Position numbers and translations under genes: made by a program. A stretch of DNA of 47,350 bases, from assembly GCA_001465015.1 (NCBI GenBank), contig LNEO01000165.1, forward strand, positions 1 through 47,350, written 5' to 3'. Position 1 is the first letter of the stretch, and each line of letters starts with the position of its first letter. Under the pieces are notes generated by a model, which was not told where the DNA came from, made no database searches, and worked only from the letters and a program-made list of their open reading frames with translations. Below, piece after piece: positions 7,813 to 16,983 of the stretch. The stretch comes from Deltaproteobacteria bacterium Ga0077539 (GTDB lineage: Bacteria > Myxococcota_A > Polyangia > Polyangiales > Ga0077539).

Positions 7813-9198
7813 TCAGCGCGCCCAGTCTGGTCCGGGCGACGACGGTGACGTCGGGGCGTTGCCGTGCCTGCGCGCGATCGAGAGCGAGAGAGACCACGAG
7901 CTTCCGGGCGCGAAGCTCCACTCCCACACGTCGAGCAGCGGCGCCTCCTGCGGCGGCGGCCCGCCTGCGGGCGCCTCGCCGATCGCCTCGGACCAGTGCT
8001 CGAGCTCGCGAGGCTGCGTGGAGCGAGGCGGAACCGCGCGAGCGTCCCCGACGCTCTCTTCGAGCCACGTTGGCTGCTCAGCGACGAAACGCGCGTCCTC
8101 GAGGGCTGGCGTCGTCCGCGTGTCGCGCAGCGCGCCGAGCACCTCTGCGGGCCCGATGACCTCCGCGATTCTGCTCACCGTCGCAGACACGACGCGCGTC
8201 CGCTCGGGCAGCACGATGCGCGCGCGCACCGCGGAGCGCGCCTTTGCGGGAGCCCCTCTCGGCGTTGCGACCGCTTCTGCCGTCAGGATCGCAGTGAACC
8301 CCGAACGGCCAGCGAGGCCGACGCTGACTTCGTGCGAGGTGCCGTTGGCGAGCCCCCAGACGAACCAATCGCCCACGCGCGAAACCGGACCTTCGAGGCG
8401 CTCGACGCGTCCGAGCTGGCCATCCGCTCCGCGAACGAGCGAGACCACGCGGAGCATGAGCGTGTTGCGCCCTGGCATCTCGCGGGCGACGCGCTCGATC
8501 GTGCCCTCGCGCAGCTCCCAGAACACGACGATGGTCGTCGGGTCCACGGGCAAGACGCGCAGCTCGTCGACGTCGTAGCCCCATGGCGGCGGCGCTCGTT
8601 CGAGCAGGCCATCCGGCTCTTTGTGTTCGCCTTCGCTGATCGAGAGCGTCTGCGGGACGTGCTTTCGCAGGAGGCTCGCGCTGCTGGCGAGAGAGAGCAC
8701 GCCGTGCGACTCGGCGAGCAGCGCGGCTTCAGCCTTCTCGAGTCCGCGCGCCGCTTCGGAGTCATCCGGCGTCTTCGCGAGGACGCGCTCGAAGATCGCC
8801 CGCGCGTCCGCCGCGCGCCCCTGCGACAAGAGCATCGTCGCCATGGTCGTCGTGACAAACGCGTCCGGGAGCGAGTCGAGCGCGACTTCGTCGCTCTCCT
8901 CTGCAGCTTCGTCGGCGCTCGCTTCGTCGTCGCCCGAGCGGCGCTTGGGGCGCGGGCTGACGAGCACGTTGGGATCCGGGAGCGACTGCTCTTCGAGCGT
9001 GTCGTCTTCGAGCGCCGCGCTGCTGCTGTCCGAGAGAGCCTGCGGAGGATCGGCCTCTCCGCGCAACAAGCGCTGGGCGCGCTCCATCAACGCGCGCACT
9101 TCGCTCGCGTCTTTGACGAGCGCGCTCTTGGCGTCGGGCGTCTTCGCGCTGGGGACACCCGAGCCCGGCGCCTGACCTTTATTCTTTTTGCGCACCAT
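7813..9198 (-). CDS. DUF4912 domain protein with TPR-like segment
   Basis: The 461-residue protein starts MVRKKNKGQAPGSG. A low-complexity acidic region (about 60-110) is followed by a tetratricopeptide-like helical pair (about 110-165, MLLSQGRAADARAIFERVL). The DUF4912 domain follows at about 205-330, recognised by PPWGYDVDELRVLPVDPTTIVVFWEL. The remainder is Pro/Glu-rich with a short beta segment at the C-terminus (LLDVWEWSFAPGSSW). DUF4912 proteins are cytoplasmic and of unknown role. The ATG has a clear ribosome site (GAGAGG, 8 bases upstream), and the gene follows ribF after 21 bases, so the two are probably co-transcribed. Confidence 0.8.
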   Translation of the reverse strand: MVRKKNKGQAPGSGVPSAKTPDAKSALVKDASEVRALMERAQRLLRGEADPPQALSDSSSAALEDDTLEEQSLPDPNVLVSPRPKRRSGDDEASADEAAEESDEVALDSLPDAFVTTTMATMLLSQGRAADARAIFERVLAKTPDDSEAARGLEKAEAALLAESHGVLSLASSASLLRKHVPQTLSISEGEHKEPDGLLERAPPPWGYDVDELRVLPVDPTTIVVFWELREGTIERVAREMPGRNTLMLRVVSLVRGADGQLGRVERLEGPVSRVGDWFVWGLANGTSHEVSVGLAGRSGFTAILTAEAVATPRGAPAKARSAVRARIVLPERTRVVSATVSRIAEVIGPAEVLGALRDTRTTPALEDARFVAEQPTWLEESVGDARAVPPRSTQPRELEHWSEAIGEAPAGGPPPQEAPLLDVWEWSFAPGSSWSLSLSIARRHGNAPTSPSSPGPDWAR

Positions 9199-9219
9199 GA
9201 CTTGACCTCTCGTATACCG

Positions 9220-10173
9220 CTAGGCGCCGTCCGTGGCGAGGATCGAGCGCGCCGCGAGCACGTCCGCGGCGATCTGCGCCCGCAGCTCGTCGATCCCCGA
9301 GAAGCGCTGCTCGTCACGAATCCGTCGCACGCACGTCACGCGCAAGAGGCGCCCGTAGAGGTCTTTGTCGCAGTCGAGCAAGTGAACCTCGATCGAGCGG
9401 CCCGCGGCGAAGGTCGGCCTGACACCAATATTCATCACGCCTGGGATTGGATGGTCCGAGTCGCCGACGATCGCGGCCGTGACCGCGTAGACGCCGTCGC
9501 GCGGGAGGGCCTCGACGTCGGTGCGCAGGTTGGCCGTGGGAAACCCGATCGTGCGACCGCGCTGATCGCCGAGCACGACGCGTCCGTCGAAATCGAAGGG
9601 CCTGCCGAGCATGGCGCGGACGTGCTCGAGCGCGCCGTCGGCGAGGGCAGCACGGATACGCGAGGACGAGATCATCTCGCCGCTCTGATCGAGGACGGCC
9701 CCCAGGACCTCGGTGCGAAATCCCAGCTGCTGACCGAGCGCGCGCAGCGTCGGACCGTCGCCTGAGCGATCGCGACCAAAGTGAAAGTTTTCTCCGACGA
9801 TCACGACGCGCGCTCGAAGGCCGAGCAGCACTTCGCGCGCGAACTGCTCGGGCGTCATCGCGGCGAAGGTTCGATCGAAGCCCTGAACGAGGACGCCGTC
9901 GACCGCGCTCTCGGCGAAGAGCTCGAGCCTTCGGTCTGCGCCGGTGATCCTCGGAGGGCATCGCTCGGGGGCGAGGACGCGCGTCGGGTGTGGCTCGAAC
10001 GTGAGGACGACGGATTCGCCGCCGCGATCAACGTCCAACGCGCGCGCTTCGGCGCGGGCGCGATCGATGAGCGCGCGGTGACCGACGTGGACGCCGTCGA
10101 AGTTTCCGATCGCGACCGCGGTCGGGCCTGCACACCGCGCGGTGCGATAGTCGTGCGCGATCCACATCGTCAT
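9220..10173 (-). CDS. ribF: Bifunctional riboflavin kinase/FAD synthetase RibF
   Basis: The protein is 317 residues from the ATG at 10171-10173 (a second ATG two codons later is possible). The N-terminal FMN adenylyltransferase domain has AIGNFDGVHVGHRALI with the HxGH nucleotide motif, VVLTFEPHP and the FDRTFAAMTPEQFAREVL block. It ends with ISSSRIRAAL. The C-terminal flavokinase domain has RTIGFPTANL, DGVYAV and GVMNIGVRPTF. It converts riboflavin to FMN and FAD. The start lies 144 bases downstream of the lipoprotein gene on the same strand, so it may be read from the TonB-receptor promoter or from its own. The frame is open about 105 codons upstream without RibF similarity; these were discarded. 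Confidence 0.95.
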   Translation of the reverse strand: MTMWIAHDYRTARCAGPTAVAIGNFDGVHVGHRALIDRARAEARALDVDRGGESVVLTFEPHPTRVLAPERCPPRITGADRRLELFAESAVDGVLVQGFDRTFAAMTPEQFAREVLLGLRARVVIVGENFHFGRDRSGDGPTLRALGQQLGFRTEVLGAVLDQSGEMISSSRIRAALADGALEHVRAMLGRPFDFDGRVVLGDQRGRTIGFPTANLRTDVEALPRDGVYAVTAAIVGDSDHPIPGVMNIGVRPTFAAGRSIEVHLLDCDKDLYGRLLRVTCVRRIRDEQRFSGIDELRAQIAADVLAARSILATDGA

Positions 10174-10316
10174 AAACGAGCGACGAGGGTCTACACCATT
10201 TCGGCGTGGTTTCGACGGTCCTGTCGCGCGCCAGCTCCCACTGTCCTGATTTGCCGAGCGGCGAGGCTCTGCGTGGCGCGCGGGAGGACGAAATCGGGAC
10301 CGTCTCCGCCCGACGA

Positions 10317-12227
10317 TCAGCCGGGCGGGACGAGCGTCGGGCAGCGGGCTTCGGCGAACGGCAGCTCCGTTCCCCGGACTCGGATGAAGAACGACTGGCT
10401 CGCAGCCCGACAAACGCCTCTCGGACACAGGTCGGACGGCGCTCCCGGCGGCGCGGGAAACTCGCCGAGCTCGTTGGGAACGGCCCACGTCTGCCCAGCC
10501 GGACCGACGAAATTGACCGAGTAACGACCGGGCGGAAGGCCCGTCGACTGCGAGTCATCCGCGTACTGCGGGTCGAACTCGCTGCATCGGAGATTTTGAA
10601 AGCCCGCCTGCCCGAGGGCCCGACCGAGGCTGGCGGCGGTCGCCGGCAACTGCGGCGGGACGATGATGTGCCAGTCGGTCTGTCGATTGGGTCCGCGAAC
10701 CTCGGCGCCAAACGGCACGACGACGATGCGCAGGACGTTTTCGACCTGACGATGGCCAGACGTCCACGGCAGCAAGAAGCCCGTCGAGGCTCCTCCGGGG
10801 ACGACTGAGCCGAAGAACACGACGGGATAGCGCGGGTCGTTGGGATTGCTGAGGTCGAGCGTCTCGGAGCGGTTGAGCGCGGTGCGGAGCCGCACGAGCG
10901 TCTCGGCGTTGAGCCTTCCGTTCACGCCATCGACCAGGAGCCTTCGCTCGACGGCGTTGGGCTCGTGGAGCTTCGAGATGATCACCAGCGGATAGATCCA
11001 CGGAAGGCGCCCGTTGGTGGCGGCGAAGAACGGGCTCGACGAGATCAGCGACGGGTGCGCGTCGACGAAGTTGCTCGCCGGCGTCAGGTCGATCACGCCG
11101 TTATCGTTGGTGTCCGCGGCGAACTCGACGAAGCCCGACATCGCGTTGCCGAGCGGATCTGCACTGCAGTCGCGCCGCACTTGCACGCCGCCGAGCGTGG
11201 CGGTGAAGCACTCGTCCTCGCCGACGCTGAAGAGCGCGGCGAACGACGGCAGCGTCGCGCCGAGCGGCGTCTCGACGATGACTGGGTTCTGCACCATCTC
11301 GAGCACCTCGGTGCCAGGGGTTTGCAGGCCCCAGTCGCTCGCGTAGCGGAGGAGGTCTCGGCCCGCAGGGATCGACGTCGATTGCTGCGAGGCGTTTGGC
11401 GGCGGGGGGACTTCGGTGCGCGTGAAGCGCGAAGGAGCCGCGAGCGTCTGCGACATCCCGTTGCGGGTCACCGTCGTCTCGACGGTGGGGATGCGAAAGA
11501 TCGGTCGCTCGGTCGGGAGCTGACGACCGATGTACACGGTGACGTGATCGGCGACCGCGCCTTCGACGGGCATGACGAAGCGCGAGCGTCCGTTCTCTTC
11601 GACGCGATCTCCGAGCGGGATCGGGACGAAGCGCGCGACGGGTGAGTTTGGATCCTCGAGCGCTCCGCCCGCGACGTCGCCGGCCACCGGGAGGTTTCGC
11701 ACAGAGAAAATCGGGTGAAAGCCGGACGGGATCTGGAGGTCGGCGCCCTGGCGATTGAACGAGATCGTCTCGTTGCGAGAGTAGAACGCGCGCAACTGGT
11801 ACACGCCTGCCCGCGAAATACCTGGAAATTGAAAGGGAATCGTCGCGGTCACGGTCCCGTCAGCGTTGCGCACAGCGTTGGCGAAGAGCTGCGCTGCGTT
11901 GATCGTCTGCACGGACACGGCGCTCGTGGCGCTGCCCGTGGGCGGCGGAGGATTGTTGAAATCGAACAGCAACAGAACGACGCGGCCCGAGGCGATCCCT
12001 TGCGGCGCGGTGCCGACCGGCGCGGGGCGCTCCAACGGGGGCGGGCCACGGTAGATCACGGTGCCTTCGATGCGACCGGAGGGCTCGTTGGAGTACGGGC
12101 ACGCGATGCCGCCCTCGTTTTCGCAGTTGCGTTGGATCGGCGGTCGGTCGCAGTGCGCGAGCGCGAGCGTCGCGAACACGAAGGTGAGCGGCGACTTGCG
12201 AGATTGCATGGCGCGCAGGTAGTGCAT
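10317..12227 (-). CDS. Large surface lipoprotein encoded with the TonB-dependent receptor
   Basis: The start is the ATG at 12225-12227, chosen because GAGGA lies 8 bases upstream, giving 636 residues. An in-frame ATG at 12251 has no such site. The N-terminus (RKSPLTFVFATLALAHC) is a lipoprotein signal with Cys near residue 26. The mature part is beta-rich with a possible carboxypeptidase-regulatory-like segment at the start (SGRIEGTVIYRG) and an Asp-rich loop ADTNDNGVIDLTP that could bind calcium. I recognise no enzyme family. It follows the TonB receptor after 27 bases, so it is a likely outer-membrane partner, analogous in position to SusD-type lipoproteins but without visible similarity to SusD. 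Confidence 0.8.
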   Translation of the reverse strand: MHYLRAMQSRKSPLTFVFATLALAHCDRPPIQRNCENEGGIACPYSNEPSGRIEGTVIYRGPPPLERPAPVGTAPQGIASGRVVLLLFDFNNPPPPTGSATSAVSVQTINAAQLFANAVRNADGTVTATIPFQFPGISRAGVYQLRAFYSRNETISFNRQGADLQIPSGFHPIFSVRNLPVAGDVAGGALEDPNSPVARFVPIPLGDRVEENGRSRFVMPVEGAVADHVTVYIGRQLPTERPIFRIPTVETTVTRNGMSQTLAAPSRFTRTEVPPPPNASQQSTSIPAGRDLLRYASDWGLQTPGTEVLEMVQNPVIVETPLGATLPSFAALFSVGEDECFTATLGGVQVRRDCSADPLGNAMSGFVEFAADTNDNGVIDLTPASNFVDAHPSLISSSPFFAATNGRLPWIYPLVIISKLHEPNAVERRLLVDGVNGRLNAETLVRLRTALNRSETLDLSNPNDPRYPVVFFGSVVPGGASTGFLLPWTSGHRQVENVLRIVVVPFGAEVRGPNRQTDWHIIVPPQLPATAASLGRALGQAGFQNLRCSEFDPQYADDSQSTGLPPGRYSVNFVGPAGQTWAVPNELGEFPAPPGAPSDLCPRGVCRAASQSFFIRVRGTELPFAEARCPTLVPPG

Positions 12228-12254
12228 CGATGGAGTCCTCTCTGCGTTCATCGC

Positions 12255-15080
12255 TCAGAACCGGTAGCTCACGTTGGCCATCACGCGCGTCCACTGTCGA
12301 TATCCGAGCGGGTGCTCCTGGTGCCCCGTCGCGGCGTTGACGTCGACGAGGTTGGATCCAGTCACGCCGAGCTCGAGCCGATTGTCGAGCAAGCGCATGC
12401 CGACGCGCGCGTTGATGAGAAGGTAGTCGTTGAGGGCGAACGGCACGTCCCTGGAGCCGAGTCGCGCGTCGAAGACGGGCTCGATCCACACCTGCCGAGA
12501 GACGTAGTGACCGAAGGTCTCGAACTCGAGGCCGAATCGCGTGCGCACCTGCACGCCGACGTTGAGCTTGTGCATCGGCGTTCGCTGGTCGCCTTCGCGC
12601 TCTGCGGTGGGCGCGAGGCTGCTGTTGGACTCGTGCGTGGTGAGCGCGAGCGTGTAGTTCACGTTGAAATCGAGGCCCTCGATGGGCGCCAGGCGCACGC
12701 CGAGCTCGCCGCCGTACACCCACGTCGCCGCGGGATCGTTGCTGTACCCGCGGGAGCCGATCGGCACGGTGCGCGAGTCGGGCAGACGATCGCCGGGCAG
12801 CGAGTCCACGTTTGAGCCGTAGAAGTCGATGCGATCCCAGCCGCGCGTGACGAAGAGGTTCACGTCGTACTGAAACACCTCGAGCGTCTGGTCCTGAAAG
12901 CCGATGTCGAAGGACACCGCGCTCTCTGGGCGAAGGCGTCGCGTCGGATCGATGCGCGCGCGAGCCACTTCTCCGCCGAAGCTACGCACGCTCACGCCAG
13001 GGACGGGCGTCGCGAGGTTGAGGTCGAGAAACAGCTCGAGCATCGTCGGGGTGCGAAACGCCGTGCCGCCCGTGATGCGAATCGCGCGGCGATCGCTCGG
13101 CTTGAAGATCAGCGCGCCGCGAGGCGACAGCACGAGGCCCGAGCCGCCGATGCCGTCGAGCACCGGGTGACGGTCTGCGCGAAGCGACGCGACGGCGATG
13201 AAGCGGTTTCCGACGCGCAGGGTGTCCTGAAGAAACCCCGAGAAGAAGTGCAGCATGTGGTCGCTGTCGAGGTAGTTCCACGAGATGTTCTTCAGGCGAT
13301 ATCCGGCGCCGAACTGCAGCGTGTTCGAGACCGAGCTCGAGATCCTCGCGCGCCAGTTGTACTGCAGGTCGACGTCGACGACGTCCTGCTGTCCACGCGC
13401 GTCGAGCACCGGCGCGCCGCGCTGCTGAATCGCAGGACCGGCGTTGAAGCTGATTCGGTTCCAGAACGCGCGCGCGGTGAAGCCCTGCACTTCGAGCTGG
13501 ATGAACGGCTGAATGAAGGTCAGGTCGACGTAGTACTGCCGCAACAAGCTCGGCGCGCCGAACTGCGAGACGCCCGTCGCGCCGCCGACGCCGCCGCGGA
13601 GCACCACGCCGCGACCGAGCCGTCCTTGCGCCTCGACGAGGAACCGCGCGTTGCGATTGCCCATATCCCCCGCAGGCGTGATCGACTCCCACGCGCGATC
13701 GGTAGGGCTGACGAGCCGTCCGAAGCTCTGCGCTTGATCGAACTGCACCGACGCCCGGTACGACAGGTCTCCCGCGCGTCCCGAGCTGAGAAACGCTCCG
13801 CGCAGCTGTTGTCCAGTGCCGCCGCCCGCGGACACTTGCGTCCGCGCTTCGCCGGGCGGACGCGTGATGATGTTGATCACGCCCGTGTACGCATCGGCGC
13901 CGTAGAGCGCCGAGCCAGGGCCGCGGATCACCTCGATGCGATCGATCTCTTCGAGCGCGGGAAACACGTAGTTCCACAGCGTCACGCCGAGGAAGTCCAA
14001 GTACACGCTGCGCCCGTCGACGAGCACCAGGACCTTGTTGCTCAGGCGCTGATTGAAGCCGCGCACCGAGACCTGAAAGTCGCCAGTGTCGAGCTGCATC
14101 ACGTCGATCCCGGCGAGTCGTCGGAGGATCTGCGGGATGTTCGTGAGCCCCGACAGGCGGATGTCCTGCGCGGTGATCACGCCCGTCGCGTTGGGCGAGT
14201 CGAGCGGCGACTGCGCCACGCGCGACGCAGTCACGATCCGCGCTTCGTACTCGTCTTCGTCCTCCCTGGCTCCGATGCCGCCGGGCTCGAGCTCGCGCCC
14301 CGTCGCGCCCTGCGCTGCGGCTCGATTCGCGCCGCTCGAGCTCGCCGCGCCTGTGGTGCCAGTGGTGCCGGTGGTGCCAGTGGTGCCAGTGGTGCCTGCG
14401 ACGTTGCCCGCGCCCGTACCCGCGCCTGTGGCCGCAGCGGTGCCGGTGCTCGTCGTGCCGGTCGCGCCTGTGGTGCCTGCGGTGTTCGCGCCACTGGCGT
14501 TGGCGCCGGTCGCGCCCGTGGTGCCCGTCGCGTTGTTGCCAGCCAGCTGCAGCAGCTGCTCGGCGAGCGCGCGGAGCATCGACGCTTGCGACCCATCGAC
14601 GCTCGCGCCCGTGAGCGCGCCCACGTTGATCGTCGCGGCGGTGGTCGCGCCGGTCCCCGTCGTGGTCCCGCCAGTGCTCGTCTGCGTCGCGCCTGTGTTG
14701 GCAGCGGTGCTGGTCGCAGAAGAGCGACCGCCAGTCGTGCGCAAGCGCGTCTCGATGCGCGCGACGAGCGACTCGATTTCGGGGCGATCGGGGATGTCGT
14801 TCTGCATGTACCGACGCAGGTACTCGAGCGCGCGCTCGGCGTTTCCCGCGTCGTAGTAAGCGCGCGCGATGTTGTAGAGCACGTTGGGGCGCGGGACGAT
14901 TCGATACGCGGCCTCGAGCTCGGCGATACCCGCGTCGAATTGCCTTCGGCGAATCAGGTCCATCCCAGTTCGAAAGTGTCCGCGCGCGTCCGCGAGCTCG
15001 TCGGCGCTCGCGTTATGCGTGAACACAAGCCCGAGCGTCGCGAACAGCACTGCGACACGAAGGTGGGACCTCCCGTACAC
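12255..15080 (-). CDS. TonB-dependent outer-membrane receptor with N-terminal TPR domain
   Basis: The start is a GTG at 15078-15080 with a near-perfect ribosome site (AAAGGAGG, 5 bases upstream), giving 941 residues. The signal peptide (to about NASA) is followed by TPR-like helices (about 28-120: GHFRTGMDLIRRRQFDAGIAEL, VLYNIARAYYDAGNAERALEYL). A long Gly/Thr/Ala linker follows (about 125-270), then a plug domain (about 285-400: TNIPQILRRLAGIDVM, VLVLVDGRSVYLDF, IDRIEVIRGPGSALYGADAY). A 22-strand-type barrel ends in VMANVSYRF, the C-terminal Phe recognised by the BAM machinery. The acidic-aromatic stretch before the plug may serve as TonB box. The substrate is unknown. It heads an operon with the lipoprotein and perhaps ribF. 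Confidence 0.9.
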   Translation of the reverse strand: MYGRSHLRVAVLFATLGLVFTHNASADELADARGHFRTGMDLIRRRQFDAGIAELEAAYRIVPRPNVLYNIARAYYDAGNAERALEYLRRYMQNDIPDRPEIESLVARIETRLRTTGGRSSATSTAANTGATQTSTGGTTTGTGATTAATINVGALTGASVDGSQASMLRALAEQLLQLAGNNATGTTGATGANASGANTAGTTGATGTTSTGTAAATGAGTGAGNVAGTTGTTGTTGTTGTTGAASSSGANRAAAQGATGRELEPGGIGAREDEDEYEARIVTASRVAQSPLDSPNATGVITAQDIRLSGLTNIPQILRRLAGIDVMQLDTGDFQVSVRGFNQRLSNKVLVLVDGRSVYLDFLGVTLWNYVFPALEEIDRIEVIRGPGSALYGADAYTGVINIITRPPGEARTQVSAGGGTGQQLRGAFLSSGRAGDLSYRASVQFDQAQSFGRLVSPTDRAWESITPAGDMGNRNARFLVEAQGRLGRGVVLRGGVGGATGVSQFGAPSLLRQYYVDLTFIQPFIQLEVQGFTARAFWNRISFNAGPAIQQRGAPVLDARGQQDVVDVDLQYNWRARISSSVSNTLQFGAGYRLKNISWNYLDSDHMLHFFSGFLQDTLRVGNRFIAVASLRADRHPVLDGIGGSGLVLSPRGALIFKPSDRRAIRITGGTAFRTPTMLELFLDLNLATPVPGVSVRSFGGEVARARIDPTRRLRPESAVSFDIGFQDQTLEVFQYDVNLFVTRGWDRIDFYGSNVDSLPGDRLPDSRTVPIGSRGYSNDPAATWVYGGELGVRLAPIEGLDFNVNYTLALTTHESNSSLAPTAEREGDQRTPMHKLNVGVQVRTRFGLEFETFGHYVSRQVWIEPVFDARLGSRDVPFALNDYLLINARVGMRLLDNRLELGVTGSNLVDVNAATGHQEHPLGYRQWTRVMANVSYRF
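14353..14397 (-). repeat. Five 9-bp tandem repeats in the TonB-receptor linker
   Basis: Five consecutive 9-base units of GTGGTGCC(A/G/T) on the plus strand encode a Gly-Thr-Thr repeat on the minus strand. Degenerate copies continue on both sides through the 14335-14720 linker. In-frame 9-base units allow length change by slippage without breaking the receptor. Confidence 0.8.
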
Positions 15081-15239
15081 GCTCTCCTCCTTTGCCTCTC
15101 TCGGCACAACTCCGAGCGCTCGGCGACGGCGGGTGCGCCGGCGACGTGCACGGCGAGATCATCGCGCACTCGCAGGACGAATCAAAGCAATCGCGGCAGA
15201 TCGATGCTCAGACCCGCGCGGGCGTTGCCGTGGGATTTC

Positions 15240-15272
15240 GGCGCGTTGCGCCAACACCGACCGAGACGGTCG
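15240..15272 (-). terminator. Two tandem hairpins between the kinase and TonB-receptor genes
   Basis: GGCGC-GTT-GCGCC at 15240-15252 and CGACCG-AGA-CGGTCG at 15258-15272 are perfect short-loop hairpins in the 235-base gap between the leftward kinase gene and the leftward TonB-receptor gene. They could end the upstream kinase transcript or cap the downstream leader. There is no T run, so termination is uncertain; nothing else is seen in this gap. Confidence 0.3.
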
Positions 15273-15315
15273 ACTCGCCGGGCACGACGATCGCGCGAAG
15301 TCCCCCTCCGGCTGA

Positions 15316-16983
15316 TCACCACTCGCGATAGCCGCTCGGAACGTTGGGGCGCACCGGCGGACGATAGACCGCGCGTCGAGAGAGCCGCGCGGAATAGCGA
15401 ATCTCACTGCCGCCGAGGGTCACGCTCGCGTCGTTGAACCCGTTGAGCCGAAACACAAACGAGTGCATCCGCGCAGGGTCTCCGTCGTCGCCCGTCAGCC
15501 TGAGCTCGAGCGGCGTCCGGCCGAGGGATCGGCCGTTCTCGAGGACCTCCGCGTTGGTGGGCTCGCTCGAGAGCACGATGTGCACCTCGCGCGCAGGCGG
15601 AGTCGGCGTGTTGGGGTTGGTGTTGGGCCCCGTTCCCGTGGCGGTGTTGCTCGGGTTGTTGGTCGTGCCTGTGCCCGTTGTGGTGGCGCGATCCTGCGTG
15701 GTGTTGCCAGCGTTGTTGTTGCTGTTGGCGCCCTGCGTTGCGCCAGACGAACCCTTGATCGCCACCGCGCCGCCGACCATCGCGAGCAAGCCGACGACGA
15801 GCAGCGCGGGCACGACCATCGATCGCTTCTTGGTTGCTGCAGGAGCTCCGACGGCGACGATGGCTGTCGACGGAGTGCTGGTCACGTTGACGCCCGAGTG
15901 TTCGGGATGGATCGACGGCGATACCGCTGGAATCTGCCCGGAGCCCGAGGGCGGAGCGGCAGAGTGCTCTGCGGAGACCAGATGCGAACCCGTGGCTCGA
16001 AGGCTATTGGACCCGCCAGGGGCCCACTCGCCAGTGCTCGTGAGTCCGAGCGATCCGCTGGCGGCGAGCTTGAGCCCATCGAGCAGCGCGTCCATCGTCT
16101 GGAAGCGATCCTCCGCGCGCTTGGCGAGGCAGCGATACGCGAACTCTGCGATGGCCGGCGGAACCTGGACGGAAGGGTTGATCTGATGGAGCGGCGGCAG
16201 CGCTTCGGACACGTGCGCCATCAGCGTGTTGACCGAGTTGCCTTTGTCGAAAGGGACCTTCCCGGCGAGCATCTCGTACAGCACGACTCCGAGCGCGTAG
16301 ACGTCGGTGGCTGCAGACACGCGCTCGCCGCGGATTTGCTCGGGCGCCATGTACTTCGGCGAGCCCATGAACAGGCCGGTCTGCGTGAGGTGCTCCGCTC
16401 CGCCTTCGTCGAGCTGCTTGACGAGCCCGAAGTCGAGCACCTTGACGAAGTCTTCTTCGTCTTCAGTGCGACAGAGAAAAATGTTGGCGGGCTTGAGGTC
16501 GCGGTGAATCACGCCGATGGAGTGCGCCTCACGGAGCGAGCGGCAGACCTGGCGAATGATGCGAAGCGCGCGAGCGGGCTCGAGCGGGCCATTCTCTCGA
16601 AGCAGCCGGTGGAGCGTGCGCCCCTCGAGCAGCTCCATGGCCATGTAGTACACGCCGTCATCGGTGCTGCCGTAGTCGAAGATCGTGACGGTGTTGGGGT
16701 GCCGGAGCTTCGAAGACGTCGAGGCTTCGAGGAAGAACCGCTTGTGAAATTCAGGGTCGTGCTCGCCGTTGTAGTTGGGGTTGAGCACTTTGAGGGCGCA
16801 GATGCGCCCGAGCGGCTGCTGCTCGGCTTTGTAGACCTTGCCCATACCGCCGCGAGCAAGGAGCGAGATGACCCTGAAGCGATCGTTGATGACCCGCCCG
16901 ATGAGCGGATCATTTTGCGGCCCCGACGCAGGCGCGGCACTCGCTGCGTTTGCTCCGTCCGGTGATGGGCTGGGCTCCCCCAT
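15316..16983 (-). CDS. Membrane Ser/Thr protein kinase with C-terminal PEGA domain
   Basis: The protein is 555 residues from the ATG at 16981-16983; an in-frame GTG at 17052 is an alternative, and neither has a clear ribosome site. The Hanks-type kinase domain covers about 34-300: glycine loop LLARGGMGKVYKAEQ, lysine in CALKVL, catalytic HRDLKPANIFL, metal-binding DFGLV, and GSPKYMAPEQ. A Pro/Ser-rich linker leads to one membrane segment (about 386-406, VVPALLVVGLLAMVGGAVAI). Then come an Asn/Thr-rich linker and a PEGA-like beta domain (about 464-540, VLSSEPTNAEVLENGRSLGRTP). The kinase is cytoplasmic with a sensory domain outside. Its promoter region carries two near-identical 20-mers at 17065 and 17131. 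Confidence 0.92.
   Translation of the reverse strand: MGEPSPSPDGANAASAAPASGPQNDPLIGRVINDRFRVISLLARGGMGKVYKAEQQPLGRICALKVLNPNYNGEHDPEFHKRFFLEASTSSKLRHPNTVTIFDYGSTDDGVYYMAMELLEGRTLHRLLRENGPLEPARALRIIRQVCRSLREAHSIGVIHRDLKPANIFLCRTEDEEDFVKVLDFGLVKQLDEGGAEHLTQTGLFMGSPKYMAPEQIRGERVSAATDVYALGVVLYEMLAGKVPFDKGNSVNTLMAHVSEALPPLHQINPSVQVPPAIAEFAYRCLAKRAEDRFQTMDALLDGLKLAASGSLGLTSTGEWAPGGSNSLRATGSHLVSAEHSAAPPSGSGQIPAVSPSIHPEHSGVNVTSTPSTAIVAVGAPAATKKRSMVVPALLVVGLLAMVGGAVAIKGSSGATQGANSNNNAGNTTQDRATTTGTGTTNNPSNTATGTGPNTNPNTPTPPAREVHIVLSSEPTNAEVLENGRSLGRTPLELRLTGDDGDPARMHSFVFRLNGFNDASVTLGGSEIRYSARLSRRAVYRPPVRPNVPSGYREW

Noticed and set aside
7864..9765. A 633-codon rightward frame opposite the DUF4912 and ribF genes
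   Set aside because: Antisense artefact of GC-rich coding DNA; both opposite genes have recognisable domains and ribosome sites or conserved starts.
14335..14720. Repetitive GTGCC tract considered as a non-coding repeat array
   Set aside because: It is in frame within the TonB-receptor gene and encodes the Gly/Thr linker.
13167..15437. A 756-codon rightward frame opposite the TonB receptor
   Set aside because: Composition is Arg/Ala/Val-biased without domains, and the opposite strand encodes an intact receptor.
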